From: CALZIK01 sp945787635
GTDB lineage: Bacteria > Acidobacteriota > Thermoanaerobaculia > Multivoradales > JAHEKO01
Direction of reading: 5' to 3'
NCBI GenBank assembly: GCA_947259725.1
Contig: CAMYNM010000014.1
Coordinates: 1-64,000, forward strand
Length of the DNA stretch: 64,000 nucleotides
Shown one piece after another: positions 33,879-44,643 of this stretch. Below the pieces are notes generated by a model. The model saw only the letters and a list, made by a program, of their open reading frames with translations. It had not been told where the DNA came from and did not search any database. Both the position numbers and the translations under genes were made by a program. Numbering within the stretch: position 1 is the stretch's first letter; every line of letters starts with the position of its first letter.

Positions 33879-36104
33879 TCAGCCGGTGGCCGACGTCGGG
33901 GTGACGGGAGAGGTCACCTCTTCGTCAAGGACCTGGCGTACGCGCTGTGCCAGGATCTGAGGTGCAAACGGCTTGAGCAGGTAGAAATCGCAGACCGTGT
34001 CGAGGACGGTCTCGCTCTGTGCGTAGCCGGTCAGAAGGCCGACGCGAATGCCTGGAACTTCTTTCCGCAGCGTCCGAGCGAGCTCGATGCCGTTGAGCTT
34101 GGGCATGACGATATCGGAGACCAGCAGATCGACGCCGCCGGCGTGAGAGCGAGCCAGCTCGAGTGCTTCTTGTCCGTTCTCCGCCACCAGCACTTCATAC
34201 CCCTGCTGGAGCAGGAGGTTCGTGAGCAGCGACCTCACGGCCGGCTCATCCTCCGCCACCAGAATCGTTTCCGAGCCGTGGAGATCGGCGATTGGGGCGG
34301 TCTCGTCGCCCGCGGCCTCGGGGCGCTCGTCGACGGTCGGAAAATAGATCTCGAAGGTCGTGCCCCGGCCGATTCGGCTCGACAGATGAATCGAGCCCTG
34401 ATTCTGCTGCACGGCGCCGTAGACCGTCGACAATCCCAGGCCGGTGCCCTTGCTGTCGGCCTTGGTACTGAAGAAGGGCTCGAAGATGTGATCCTGGATC
34501 TCCTCGGGGATCCCGGAACCGGTATCCCGCACCACTAGCTGGACCCAGGGCCCGGAGCCGGAAAGGGGGAGCCGCTTGTCGGCGGTGCTCTTGCCATCGA
34601 CCGATCTGGTGGAGATGCGCAGAACGCCGCCATCGGGCATGGCATCGCGAGCGTTGATCACCAAGTTGATGATGATCTGTTCGAGTTGCGTGGGGTCGGC
34701 CTTGATGAAGTCGTCGCTCGCTCTGAGCTCGACTTCGAGCTCGACGTTGGTGGGGATGAGGCGCCGCAAGAGGGTGTTCATCTCTTCCACGCTCTTGTTG
34801 ACCGAGACGATCTTGGGCTGGAGCGCTTGACGCCGGCCGAAGGAGAGCAATTGGTGCGTCAGTGCCGCGCCTCTCTTCGATACGGCCTTGATCTCCTCGG
34901 CGTGTCGCCCGAGCGAGGAACCCTCGGGCAGGGTCATCGCGATCAGGTCGGCGTAGCCGATGACGGCCGTGAGAAGGTTGTTGAAATCGTGGGCCACTCC
35001 GCCGGCGAGCCTGCCGACGGCTTCCATCTTCTGGCTCTGGCGCAGCTCGCGCTCGAGCTGCTTGGTTGCGGTGACGTCGTGAAGAATCCCTCGAAAGGCA
35101 GTGGCCTCACCGTGGTCGTCGACAATGGTGTTGATCGACGCGAGAACAATCAGCGGTCTGCCGTCACGCGTCTTCAGATTGAGCTCGACTGCTTGAACCG
35201 AGCCTTTCTCGAGCAGAACTGCGACGAGGCGCTTGCGCTCCTCCGGATCCTCATATAGGTCGCGACCCAAGTCGGCCGCTAGCAGTTCCTCCTTGGAATC
35301 GAAGCCGAAGAGCTCGACGCCTGCGGGGTTGATGTCGATGAAGTGGCCGTCGAGCGTGGAGATGTAGACGACATCGTGGGACTGCTCGAACAGAGTCCGG
35401 TATTTTTCTTCGGATTCCTGGACGATCTCCAGGGCCTCCTTCTGTGCCGAAATGTCGTAGATGGAGCCGACGTATCCGAGAATCTCGCCGCTGTCGTTCA
35501 AGAGCGGCACCGCGTACCCCTCGACCCACAAGATGCTGCTGTCGGGGCGGAGGATTCGATACTCGCGGCCCCGCATCGGGCGTTGGACTTCCATTGCCTT
35601 GTTCCACTCGGAGACCTTGAAGTTGCGGTCGGCGGGGTGGATGGCGGTCTGCCACCCGTCGCCGAGAGCGTCCTCCATCGAGAGCCCGGTGATGTCACTC
35701 CAAGCCTGGTTGACGTAAAGCGTCCGGCCTTCCGGGTCCGAGTGGAAAATGCCGGTTACGGAGTACTCCGCCAGAGCGCGATATCGTTGATCGCTCTCCC
35801 GAAGCGCTTGCTCGATGACGGCTCTTTCGGCGACTTCGACGCGGAGCTCCGTACTGGTGTCAACCAGCTCGGCCGTGCGGTCGTTGACTTCGCGCTCGAG
35901 CTCGGCACGTTGCGCTCGCAGCTCGTCGTTGGCCGCCAGCAGCTCTTCCGATGTCAGCTCGAGGGCGCGCTCCAGCAGCGTACGATCGAGATCGGTCTGC
36001 ATGTAGGTGTCGTCAATGAGCTCGAGCAGCGCCTCGATCTCCGGCGAAAGCTCCTTCAGGCTCGCAAGAGTCTTCTTGATCTGCCGGTCGAGGAGCGAGT
36101 GCAT
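33879..36104 (-). CDS. Hybrid histidine kinase with PAS domains and a receiver
   Basis: The 741-residue soluble protein has an N-terminal coiled-coil (about 35-115), two PAS domains with PAC-type ends (about 116-240 and 245-365), a phosphoacceptor domain with GGVAHDFNNLL (about 383), a HATPase domain with DTGSGIP and GTGLGL, and a C-terminal receiver (about 615-730) with DIVMP. It has no transmembrane span, so its input must be intracellular or from a partner. The gene follows the FIST-domain gene by 13 bases in the same direction, and that pairing recalls NosP/NahK nitric-oxide sensing. Confidence 0.88.
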   Translation of the reverse strand: MHSLLDRQIKKTLASLKELSPEIEALLELIDDTYMQTDLDRTLLERALELTSEELLAANDELRAQRAELEREVNDRTAELVDTSTELRVEVAERAVIEQALRESDQRYRALAEYSVTGIFHSDPEGRTLYVNQAWSDITGLSMEDALGDGWQTAIHPADRNFKVSEWNKAMEVQRPMRGREYRILRPDSSILWVEGYAVPLLNDSGEILGYVGSIYDISAQKEALEIVQESEEKYRTLFEQSHDVVYISTLDGHFIDINPAGVELFGFDSKEELLAADLGRDLYEDPEERKRLVAVLLEKGSVQAVELNLKTRDGRPLIVLASINTIVDDHGEATAFRGILHDVTATKQLERELRQSQKMEAVGRLAGGVAHDFNNLLTAVIGYADLIAMTLPEGSSLGRHAEEIKAVSKRGAALTHQLLSFGRRQALQPKIVSVNKSVEEMNTLLRRLIPTNVELEVELRASDDFIKADPTQLEQIIINLVINARDAMPDGGVLRISTRSVDGKSTADKRLPLSGSGPWVQLVVRDTGSGIPEEIQDHIFEPFFSTKADSKGTGLGLSTVYGAVQQNQGSIHLSSRIGRGTTFEIYFPTVDERPEAAGDETAPIADLHGSETILVAEDEPAVRSLLTNLLLQQGYEVLVAENGQEALELARSHAGGVDLLVSDIVMPKLNGIELARTLRKEVPGIRVGLLTGYAQSETVLDTVCDFYLLKPFAPQILAQRVRQVLDEEVTSPVTPTSATG

Positions 36105-36117
36105 GGCGTTCGCGAGT

Positions 36118-37251
36118 CTAGTTCTCGGCGAAGGTCGTGATGGTCATTGTCTGGTTGTGCAAGCGGCAGGTGGTATTTGCCGAGAACGGCGAGATTTCAC
36201 CGTAGGAATAGAAGCCGGCCAGGGTTGTCTTGTCTCCCAGAACTCGACGCACGCCTTCCAGCTCTTCTTCGATTCGCTGTTTGAGCACGATTCTGCGGCC
36301 GACGCAGCTGATCAGCAGGGCAAGGTCGGGGGGATGGCCGGCGAGGCCCTCGGAGCTGTTCTTAGCGGCCAGCTCGGCGCCGCCGATGAGGCGGTCGAAG
36401 TTCGCCTTCATCAGACGTGCGTAGTTGCCCTCCGGCATGTCCCCGGCAAAGATCATGGCGTCCTTGTCCTCGTCGATGGCGAGCACCGTTCGGACCACGC
36501 CCTCCCCGCCGTCAGCTACGCGCAGGCCGAGTGGAAACAAGAAAGAGCTGGTGGGGAGATTGTCGGCGTAGGGTCCCAGGTACTTTCGATAGAGCCCGAG
36601 AGCCGAGTGCCCGTCGAGCTCGTACAGAACATTGCCTTCGGACCGGGTGATCAGCCGCTCCGGGCCGAACGAGTCCCAGCCACCGAGCGATCCGTACCCG
36701 ACGCGGAGGCTATCCCCATAGAACCCGACCGCCGCTACCAGTGCCGGTCGGGCCTCGCGGCCGTAGATGACCAAAGTGGTCTCGAATCTCTCGGCGTCTC
36801 CTGCGAGGCCGCCGGTGACCTGCACGCCGTCCGGGGCAGTGTCTCGAAGACCGCTGACCAGATCGCTGCCGTTGACGACGTTGCCGTCCGAGAGCACGAC
36901 GACGTGGCGCAGGTCTTTCGTGGCGAGTTTTGCAATGAGAGCCCTGCCGGCAGCTTCGCTGTCGGAGTAGTCGGACAGCTGTACCAGTGCGCCATTGACA
37001 TGAGCTCGCTCGAACCGAATCGCCGTAGACACGATGGTTTGATCGGAGGTTTCGGTGCCGCGAATCTCGCCGGCTGTCGAGCAACCGACGACCTGCGCTT
37101 CGGGGTAGCAGTCGTTGATCTCTTCGATCGCGGAGCTGGCCTCGAAGTGCTCGCGCGCTCCGAAAAGGAAGACCAGGTTGGCGCGCTCGTCGGCGAGGAG
37201 ATCCCGCCATCCGTCGCTCGGGTTCCAGGTCGCTTGGCGTGTTTCGATCAT
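36118..37251 (-). CDS. FIST-domain sensor protein
   Basis: This 377-residue protein carries the FIST N and FIST C domains (N part about 25-210, with VVGCSTAGEI; C part about 215-360, with FLFPLGL and GNYARLMKAN). FIST proteins bind small molecules; some (NosP) bind heme and respond to nitric oxide and regulate a histidine kinase encoded next to them. ATG at 37251 lies 4 bases after the FabH stop; a TTG 48 bases upstream would overlap FabH. A hybrid histidine kinase gene follows 13 bases later, which fits a sensor-kinase pair. Confidence 0.85.
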   Translation of the reverse strand: MIETRQATWNPSDGWRDLLADERANLVFLFGAREHFEASSAIEEINDCYPEAQVVGCSTAGEIRGTETSDQTIVSTAIRFERAHVNGALVQLSDYSDSEAAGRALIAKLATKDLRHVVVLSDGNVVNGSDLVSGLRDTAPDGVQVTGGLAGDAERFETTLVIYGREARPALVAAVGFYGDSLRVGYGSLGGWDSFGPERLITRSEGNVLYELDGHSALGLYRKYLGPYADNLPTSSFLFPLGLRVADGGEGVVRTVLAIDEDKDAMIFAGDMPEGNYARLMKANFDRLIGGAELAAKNSSEGLAGHPPDLALLISCVGRRIVLKQRIEEELEGVRRVLGDKTTLAGFYSYGEISPFSANTTCRLHNQTMTITTFAEN

Positions 37252-37255
37252 GAGA

Positions 37256-38239
37256 TCAGAACTGGACCAGGCCCGATGCCCAGTGAAATCCCGCTCCAAA
37301 GGCTGTCATGAGAACCAGATCACCGCTATGGAGGCTTCCGCACGTACGCGCGTCGTCGAGAGCGATCGGTATCGAGGCGGAGCCCGTGTTGCCGTATTTA
37401 TCTACGTTGACGAACACCTTGGCCGGGTCGATCCCGAGCGTCTTGGCGACCGATCGGATGATTCTCAGATTGGCCTGATGAGGGATCACTAAATCCACTT
37501 CCTCGAGGGCGACGCCGGACCTCTCGAGCACTTCTCGTGCGGAAGCCGACATACGCCGGACGGCTTCTTTGAAAACCTCCCGGCCGTTGAAATCTATTCT
37601 CAGAAAGTCTTCCGTCTTGGCGACTTCTTTCGAGAAAGGCTTGCGCGTGCCGCCGACTTCTCGCTGGAGGATGTCTGCTCTGGAGCCGTCCGTGCCAGCC
37701 ACGCATGCGATGATCTTGGCGGTGGTCGGCCGGTCGGCGACCACCGCGGCTCCCGCTCCGTCACCGAAGAGCACACAGGTGTCGCGGTCTCCCCAGTCCA
37801 TCAGCTTGCTGAGGACCTCGACGCCGACCACCAGGACTGTGGAGCCATTGCACTGGACACGGCTTCTCGCGATATCCAACGCCATGACAAAGCCGGCGCA
37901 TCCGCTGCCGCCGAGGTCGTAGCCCGGCACCGTACGGGTGCCCAGTCGGTGCTGCAAGAACGAGGCCGTATCGGGCGCATAGACTTCGGGAGTGTCCGTC
38001 GCGACGATGATTTCGTCGACGTCAGCCGCCGTCAGTCCGGCGTCGGCCAACGCCGCGAGAGCGGCTTGTTCGGCCATGTCGGTCGTGGTCTCATCGGCGG
38101 CGGCGATGCGGCGAGTCTTGATTCCGGTTCGCGAGGTGATCCACTCGTCGGATGTGTCCACGTACTCCGACCACTCGTCATTGGTCATGACCCGACTCGG
38201 AAGGTAAGCCCCGAAGCCGAGAATCCCGATGCCACTCAT
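37256..38239 (-). CDS. 3-oxoacyl-ACP synthase III (FabH family)
   Basis: This 327-residue thiolase-fold enzyme condenses an acyl-CoA with malonyl-ACP. The active-site cysteine lies in GSGCAGF (about residue 109), histidine in IPHQAN (about residue 252), and asparagine in YGNTGSAS (about residue 283), giving the KAS III triad. It is the first gene of a three-gene operon with a FIST protein and a hybrid kinase. FabH genes normally sit in the fatty acid synthesis cluster, so this copy could supply a specialised product or signal. It is written without a symbol because its housekeeping status is uncertain. Confidence 0.88.
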   Translation of the reverse strand: MSGIGILGFGAYLPSRVMTNDEWSEYVDTSDEWITSRTGIKTRRIAAADETTTDMAEQAALAALADAGLTAADVDEIIVATDTPEVYAPDTASFLQHRLGTRTVPGYDLGGSGCAGFVMALDIARSRVQCNGSTVLVVGVEVLSKLMDWGDRDTCVLFGDGAGAAVVADRPTTAKIIACVAGTDGSRADILQREVGGTRKPFSKEVAKTEDFLRIDFNGREVFKEAVRRMSASAREVLERSGVALEEVDLVIPHQANLRIIRSVAKTLGIDPAKVFVNVDKYGNTGSASIPIALDDARTCGSLHSGDLVLMTAFGAGFHWASGLVQF

Positions 38240-38308
38240 CTTGCGCTCACTCTTGACCGCCTCAGTGTACCTAACGCGCCGTTTCGCGCCCCGGCATCGT
38301 GGCCCGAC

Positions 38309-40012
<1,704 letters not shown>

Positions 40013-40103
40013 AATACCTAACCTGGCCAGGCATTCTACACCTCGGCAGTGAGAGCCCGAGTAGCTTGACATCGATCTCGGGCTGTAGTCCGATCATCGG
40101 GTT

Positions 40104-40685
40104 ATGGCCTGGATCAAGACCGTCGCTCCCGAAAACGCCCGAGGTCTGCTGGCTCAGCTCTATCGCGCTGCAGTGAAGCGCGCGGGGAAGGTCTACAACA
40201 TACTCTCGATCCAGAGCCAGCGGCCGGCGGCGCTACGTTCCTCGACGCGCCTGTATCTCGAGGTCATGCGCTCGGAAGACTCGGCCCTCAGTCGAGCTCA
40301 GCGCGAGATGATCGCAACCACGGTCTCGAGCCTGAACGGCTGCCATTACTGAACCGAGGCCCACGGCGAGGACCTCCGGGCTGAGGTTCAGGGCTCGGCA
40401 GGTGCCGACGAACTGGTCGCGGCGATCAAGAGCGATTACCGCTGCGCCCAGATCCCTCCTCGCGACCGGGCCATCCTGGATTTCGTCGCCAAGCTGACCC
40501 TGACGCCGGCTGAGACCCGCCGGTCCGATGTCGAGCTTCTGCGGGAGTATGGACTCGACGACGCCGCGATCAGCGACATCGTTCAGGTGACCGCGCTGTT
40601 CGCCTATTTCAACCGTCTGGCGGACGGCCTGGGCATCGATCTCGAAGCGGACATGCATCAGCCTCGGGCACCCGCAGGGAGCTGA
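40104..40685 (+). CDS. AhpD-like peroxidase-related selenoprotein (in-frame TGA as selenocysteine)
   Basis: Read through the TGA at 40350-40352 the frame gives 193 residues of the AhpD/carboxymuconolactone-decarboxylase, peroxidase-related family. The catalytic motif normally NGCxYCxxxH here reads NGCHY-U-TEAH, so TGA falls exactly on the second, peroxidatic cysteine (residue 83). The helper residues are all kept: Glu68 twelve residues before Cys80, Cys80, and His87. The downstream half (about 111 codons) is well formed, ending at a TGA at 40683. A hairpin immediately downstream fits bacterial SECIS rules. The protein probably reduces peroxides. A simple nonsense mutation (TGC to TGA) is the alternative; selA, selB, selC and selD are not in the window. 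Confidence 0.8.
40370..40389 (+). promoter_or_regulatory. Candidate bacterial SECIS element
   Basis: GGACCTC (40370-40376) pairs with GAGGTTC (40383-40389) as a 7-bp stem with one G-U pair and a 6-base loop CGGGCT. The loop starts 24 bases after the TGA, within the usual 16-37 base spacing, and has G at its second position. This is what SelB-dependent read-through needs. Prediction by eye only. Confidence 0.55.
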
Positions 40686-40755
40686 GTCCGGCCGGGCTAT
40701 AATGACGAAGAATCGAGCCGGCTGACGCGGCTCTTGGCTCACGAGGGGTAGTCAG

Positions 40756-42678
40756 ATGGACGACCGGGATCAGGCATTTCCACAAGACCAGGCGGCGGCG
40801 CTGGTCGTTCTCGAATTTCCCAGCTTTCGTGATTTCATTGACGCCTATTCGCCGATCATCGCGGAAGATGGCATTTTCATCCGCGATGAAGATGTCGCGA
40901 AGAGCAACGCCTTCACGGTCGGGGACCATATCGACTTCGAAGTTCGGCTCAAGGACGACTTCCGGCTGATTCAGGGCAAGGGCGAAGTCATCCGGCTGGG
41001 GACCGACGAAGCCGCGGGAGGTGCGAGTGGCGCGGCGGTACGGTTTCGCGAGATTGACGAGCCCAGTCAGAGGCTGATCTCCCGGTTGGTCGACAACTAC
41101 GTCCGAGACGGCGGCAAACTTTTTGCGGTTGGCGCGCCGGTGGCCGCCGCGGCGGCCGAAGCGGCTGCGGTTGGCGAATCGCAGTTGACCGCGGAAACCC
41201 TGAAGGCGAGTGAAGCCGAGGCGCTGTTCTCGGTTGAAGACGACGGCGAGCTGCTCTCGCCGGTCGAGGTGGAGTCTCTCTCGCCGGCCGATGCCGGTGC
41301 TGTGCCCTCCGGAGACATCGGTGAGTCTGGAGATCCTTTGGTTGTCGAGAAGGGGCTTGCCGATCCGGCGGCCATTCTCGAGGGTCCGGTGGGGCTCGAG
41401 ACGATCGCGATTCCCGCCGGCCTGATCCCCGACGCGCCCTTGCCAACCAAGGACACGGCAATAAGTGAAACCCTCTCGGCGGAGCTCGAGGAGCTCGAGG
41501 AGCTCGACGACATGCCGTCGTTTGATTCGGATCCGGACATCCTGGACCCTACGCCGCCACTGGAATCTCTCGACCTCCCGCTTTTGGACGACGGGACCGA
41601 TGGTGAAGAGGACTCGCCGCCTGGAGCGGAGTCGGTCCTCGCGGCCGCGCTCGGAGAGGACGACACCATCGACCCAGTGGTATCACTTGAAGAATCGGTT
41701 TCCGAGATCGAGGACGCCGAGGGGCCCGACCTGGGAGGAGATGACGACGAGTTTGAAGCCGCGGCAGACTCTCTGGAGTCCGAGCTGGGCGCCCGAGTCG
41801 CCATTCCGGACGAGATTGCGCAGGTCGCCGAAGAGCTCTCCGGCGTGCATCGCTTCGATCCGGCGGACGATCGGGAGCGTAGCGGAAGGACCTACGCAGG
41901 GGCGGCCAGCGCGAAGTCGGAGGGGAACGTCGGCGGCCGAATCGCAGCGCTGGTGGTGATCGCGACGCTGCTGGGCGCCACCGCGTATTACTTCGGGGAC
42001 ACGATCCGGGGCTGGTTCGGTCTGGGAGACGCGGACGTCAGTCCGGCGGAGGTGGCAGCGGTCCGGCCCGGCGAAGCACCAACGGCACCGCCAGCTGGCG
42101 CTGTACCCGCCGCGGGCGGTGATTCAACGGCGGTCGAGGGTGTCGAGGTAGGCGACACCGAAACGTCCGATGCCGACGATCCCGTAGATGCCGGCGCCGA
42201 ACCCGATCAGGGCTCCGTGGTCGCCGAGGTGCCCGGGACCGACGCCGACGAGGGCGTCTCTCCGGCAGCGACGGCGGCCCAGGTGACTCGCGCAGCTGAA
42301 GCGACCCAGCCGTCGCCCGAACCGGCTTCCGAGGTGATCGGATCTCGCAGGGTGGAGAAGATCGCCTGGCGTAGGGAGGGCGCGACGACGGTGGTCACTA
42401 TCAGCCTGAACACCGAGGTGTCGCAGGCCTATTTCGAAGTGACTCGCGTTCGAGGGGGCGCTCCCCGCGAGGTGCTGAAGATCCGCGGCGTCGACTCTCC
42501 CTACTCGCCCAAAGAAGTGGCGGTCGGGAGCGAACAAGTGCTGCGGTTGCGAACCGGGCTCCACCAGGGCCAGGAGGGGAGCGTCTTGCACGTGGTCGCA
42601 GATCTGGCGAGCCCGGCGGTCACAATCCTCTCGGTCGAGCCCAAGGGGCGCGATCTCGAGATCACGTTCTCGTCGTAG
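40756..42678 (+). CDS. PilZ-like, acidic-linker, transmembrane and AMIN-domain protein
   Basis: This 640-residue protein begins with a PilZ-like beta domain (about 12-120). A long acidic, low-complexity linker rich in Glu, Asp, Ser and Pro follows (about 125-390), then one transmembrane helix (396-414) and a periplasmic part with a C-terminal AMIN-type beta domain (about 530-640, RVEKIAWRRE onward). AMIN domains anchor PilQ secretins and amidases to the septum or peptidoglycan. A cytoplasmic second-messenger domain joined to a wall-anchoring domain would let the cell link a signal to the envelope. PilZ assignment is tentative: the RxxxR motif is not obvious. It follows the selenoprotein gene by 70 bases. 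Confidence 0.6.
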   Translation: MDDRDQAFPQDQAAALVVLEFPSFRDFIDAYSPIIAEDGIFIRDEDVAKSNAFTVGDHIDFEVRLKDDFRLIQGKGEVIRLGTDEAAGGASGAAVRFREIDEPSQRLISRLVDNYVRDGGKLFAVGAPVAAAAAEAAAVGESQLTAETLKASEAEALFSVEDDGELLSPVEVESLSPADAGAVPSGDIGESGDPLVVEKGLADPAAILEGPVGLETIAIPAGLIPDAPLPTKDTAISETLSAELEELEELDDMPSFDSDPDILDPTPPLESLDLPLLDDGTDGEEDSPPGAESVLAAALGEDDTIDPVVSLEESVSEIEDAEGPDLGGDDDEFEAAADSLESELGARVAIPDEIAQVAEELSGVHRFDPADDRERSGRTYAGAASAKSEGNVGGRIAALVVIATLLGATAYYFGDTIRGWFGLGDADVSPAEVAAVRPGEAPTAPPAGAVPAAGGDSTAVEGVEVGDTETSDADDPVDAGAEPDQGSVVAEVPGTDADEGVSPAATAAQVTRAAEATQPSPEPASEVIGSRRVEKIAWRREGATTVVTISLNTEVSQAYFEVTRVRGGAPREVLKIRGVDSPYSPKEVAVGSEQVLRLRTGLHQGQEGSVLHVVADLASPAVTILSVEPKGRDLEITFSS

Positions 42679-42690
42679 AGTACGCGCGCG

Positions 42691-43470
42691 CTAGCGGGAG
42701 GTCGCGCTCAGATATGGCATCGAGCCGTCTTCAGGCGGCCAGGCGAGCAGAAGGCCGCTTCCGATCCCGCGAGCGACATCCACGCCATACAGCGCGTCGA
42801 CGAGGTACATCGCCGCGTCGAAGCTCCGAGCTCCGCCCTGGGAAGTAATCGCCTTGCCAGAGTGTACGAAGGAAACGTTGATGCGCAGGTCGAGCTGCGG
42901 AAAACGCCCGGCGAACGTCTCGTAGTCCTTCGGGAACGTCGTGCAAGCGGCGTTGTCGAGGAGTCCGGCCTCGGCCAGGACGAACGCGCCCCAGCAGAGC
43001 GACAGGATCGCGCCGGCTCTGCCGCCGACGTCCGCTACCCAGGCGACCATGTCTATCCGTTCGAGATCCCGGTCTCGGCTGCCCTCTGCGCTGGGCACCA
43101 CAAGGATGTCGATCCGGGGAGCCTCGGCAAGGCTGTGGTCGGCTCGAATCGTCAAGCCCTCGGCTGTGGTCACCGGCTGGCCGTCGGGCGAAACCGTGAA
43201 CACCTCGATGCCGAGCTCGTTCGGAGCGTGGTAGAGGGTGTGCTGGAGGACGTCGTAGGGGGCGGTGAGCTCGGTGTTGTAGACGCCATCCACGATCAGA
43301 AAACCCGCGGAGAGTCGCCGCGTCTCGGCCGCCTTGGCGAGTGCGGCGAGGCTCTCGCCGCCGACACTCGATCCCGTGGCGGTCGCGGGCTCGTTGGCGA
43401 TGCCTGGCTGGCAGCCGACCAGCATGAGCGTGAGCAGCACTGTGGCGGCTCGCGGACCGGGTTTGCGCAC
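42691..43470 (-). CDS. DJ-1/PfpI-family lipoprotein
   Basis: This 259-residue protein has a lipoprotein signal (lipobox LMLVGC near residue 20) and a DJ-1/PfpI-type domain (about 55-240), as found in GlxA/ThiJ-like proteins. The nucleophilic elbow cysteine is in ILSLCWGAF (about residue 158). Export of a DJ-1 family protein as a lipoprotein is not common; most are cytoplasmic or fused to transcription regulators. The family includes amidases, isomerases and chaperones, so the reaction is unknown. Confidence 0.8.
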   Translation of the reverse strand: MRKPGPRAATVLLTLMLVGCQPGIANEPATATGSSVGGESLAALAKAAETRRLSAGFLIVDGVYNTELTAPYDVLQHTLYHAPNELGIEVFTVSPDGQPVTTAEGLTIRADHSLAEAPRIDILVVPSAEGSRDRDLERIDMVAWVADVGGRAGAILSLCWGAFVLAEAGLLDNAACTTFPKDYETFAGRFPQLDLRINVSFVHSGKAITSQGGARSFDAAMYLVDALYGVDVARGIGSGLLLAWPPEDGSMPYLSATSR

Positions 43471-43568
43471 CGCGGGATCCTAGCAGGGCCGACCGTGGGC
43501 GCCGGTGTCGTAGAATCAAGCGGCCGCCGGCGCCCGCCGCGGCCCACTCAAGTCAAAGGAGATCAATT

Positions 43569-43997
43569 GTGTACAGCCCGTTAATGGTTCAGCCGATGCG
43601 AGAGGAGCTTTCCTCGATCGGATTTCAGGAATTGCGCACCGCCGAGGACGTCGAGGCCTTCATGGCGGACAAATCCGGCTCGGCGTTGCTGGTCGTCAAC
43701 TCGGTCTGCGGGTGCGCGGCCGGACAGGCGCGTCCGGGCGTTCGCGCCGCTCTCGCGGCCGACATCAAGCCCGACCGTCTGGCGACGGTGTTCGCCGGCC
43801 AGGACGCCGAAGCCACCGCTAGGGTAAGAGGTTATTTCGCCGACATTCCGCCGTCGAGCCCGTCGATGGCGCTGTTCAACCAAGGAGAGCTCGTCTACTT
43901 CGTGCCGAGGCACCGGATCGAGAATCGGTCGGCCGAGCAGGTCGCCGAGGATCTCACCCAGGCCTTCGCGCGCGAGCTCGCCGCCACCGCCCCCTGA
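43569..43997 (+). CDS. Bacilliredoxin-family protein (BrxA/BrxB-like, CGC motif)
   Basis: This 142-residue protein carries the VNSVCGCAAGQARP motif (CGC at about residues 47-49) of the BrxA/BrxB (DUF1094) family, which removes bacillithiol from proteins. The GTG start at 43569 has AAAGGAG 8 bases upstream. It opens a small operon with an unknown protein and a DUF423 membrane protein. If the host makes no bacillithiol it may be a more general thiol-disulfide exchanger. Confidence 0.88.
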   Translation: MYSPLMVQPMREELSSIGFQELRTAEDVEAFMADKSGSALLVVNSVCGCAAGQARPGVRAALAADIKPDRLATVFAGQDAEATARVRGYFADIPPSSPSMALFNQGELVYFVPRHRIENRSAEQVAEDLTQAFARELAATAP

Positions 43998-44007
43998 GCG
44001 TTTCCCG

Positions 44008-44283
44008 GTGGGGACCTTCCATCAGGGCAAGAGCGAGCTTCACGGCATCACCGTGGTCGTCGAGACGGCGGCGGGTGATGTCTACGTCGGACGCTGCGAG
44101 GACGAGGACGCCCGAGCCGTGGTCCTGCTCGACGCCGACATGCACCGGCCTACCGACGAGATGAGCCGCGAAGACTACTTGCAGCGGGCGTATCGGTTCG
44201 GTGTGTGGAACCGGTTTCCGCGGCTCGAGCTGGAGCGGGCCGAGGTGACGGCTATCCGCCAGCTCGGCGAGCTGGCCACATGA
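44008..44283 (+). CDS. Small conserved-looking protein of unknown function
   Basis: This 91-residue cytoplasmic protein starts with GTG 10 bases after the bacilliredoxin stop and overlaps the DUF423 gene by 4 bases (ATGA). It contains HGITVVVET, GDVYVGRCEDED and a WNRFPRLELE stretch. I do not recognise the family. Tight spacing on both sides argues that it is a real gene of this operon. Confidence 0.6.
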   Translation: MGTFHQGKSELHGITVVVETAAGDVYVGRCEDEDARAVVLLDADMHRPTDEMSREDYLQRAYRFGVWNRFPRLELERAEVTAIRQLGELAT

Positions 44284-44636
44284 ACTGGCTGGCGGTCGGG
44301 CTGGCGTGCTGCGCGGCGTCGGTCGTCGCCGGCGCCTTCGGGGCCCACGGCCTGGCGTCACGGCTCGACGCGCCGGCTCTAGCTCTCTGGGAGACGGCAG
44401 CTCGCTACCTGATGTACGGAGGGTTCGGAGTCTCCCTGATCGGTCTGGCTTCCCGGGTGCTCGGGCAACCGCTCACCGCCGCCGGCGCCTGCCTGCTGTC
44501 CGGTTCGCTCATCTTCAGCCTGACCGTGTTCGCCCTGGCGCTCGGTTCGCCGCGCTGGCTGGGAGCAGTGACCCCGATCGGAGGGCTTCTGATGATCGTC
44601 GGGTTCGTGCTGTTTGCGATCGCGGCCTGGCGCTGA
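44280..44636 (+). CDS. DUF423 small membrane protein
   Basis: This 118-residue protein has four hydrophobic spans and the GAFGAHGL motif near the N-terminus (about residues 18-25) that marks DUF423 (YwdK/YgdD). The function of the family is unknown. ATG at 44280 overlaps the preceding stop. Confidence 0.85.
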   Translation: MNWLAVGLACCAASVVAGAFGAHGLASRLDAPALALWETAARYLMYGGFGVSLIGLASRVLGQPLTAAGACLLSGSLIFSLTVFALALGSPRWLGAVTPIGGLLMIVGFVLFAIAAWR

Positions 44637-44643
44637 GCCGATC

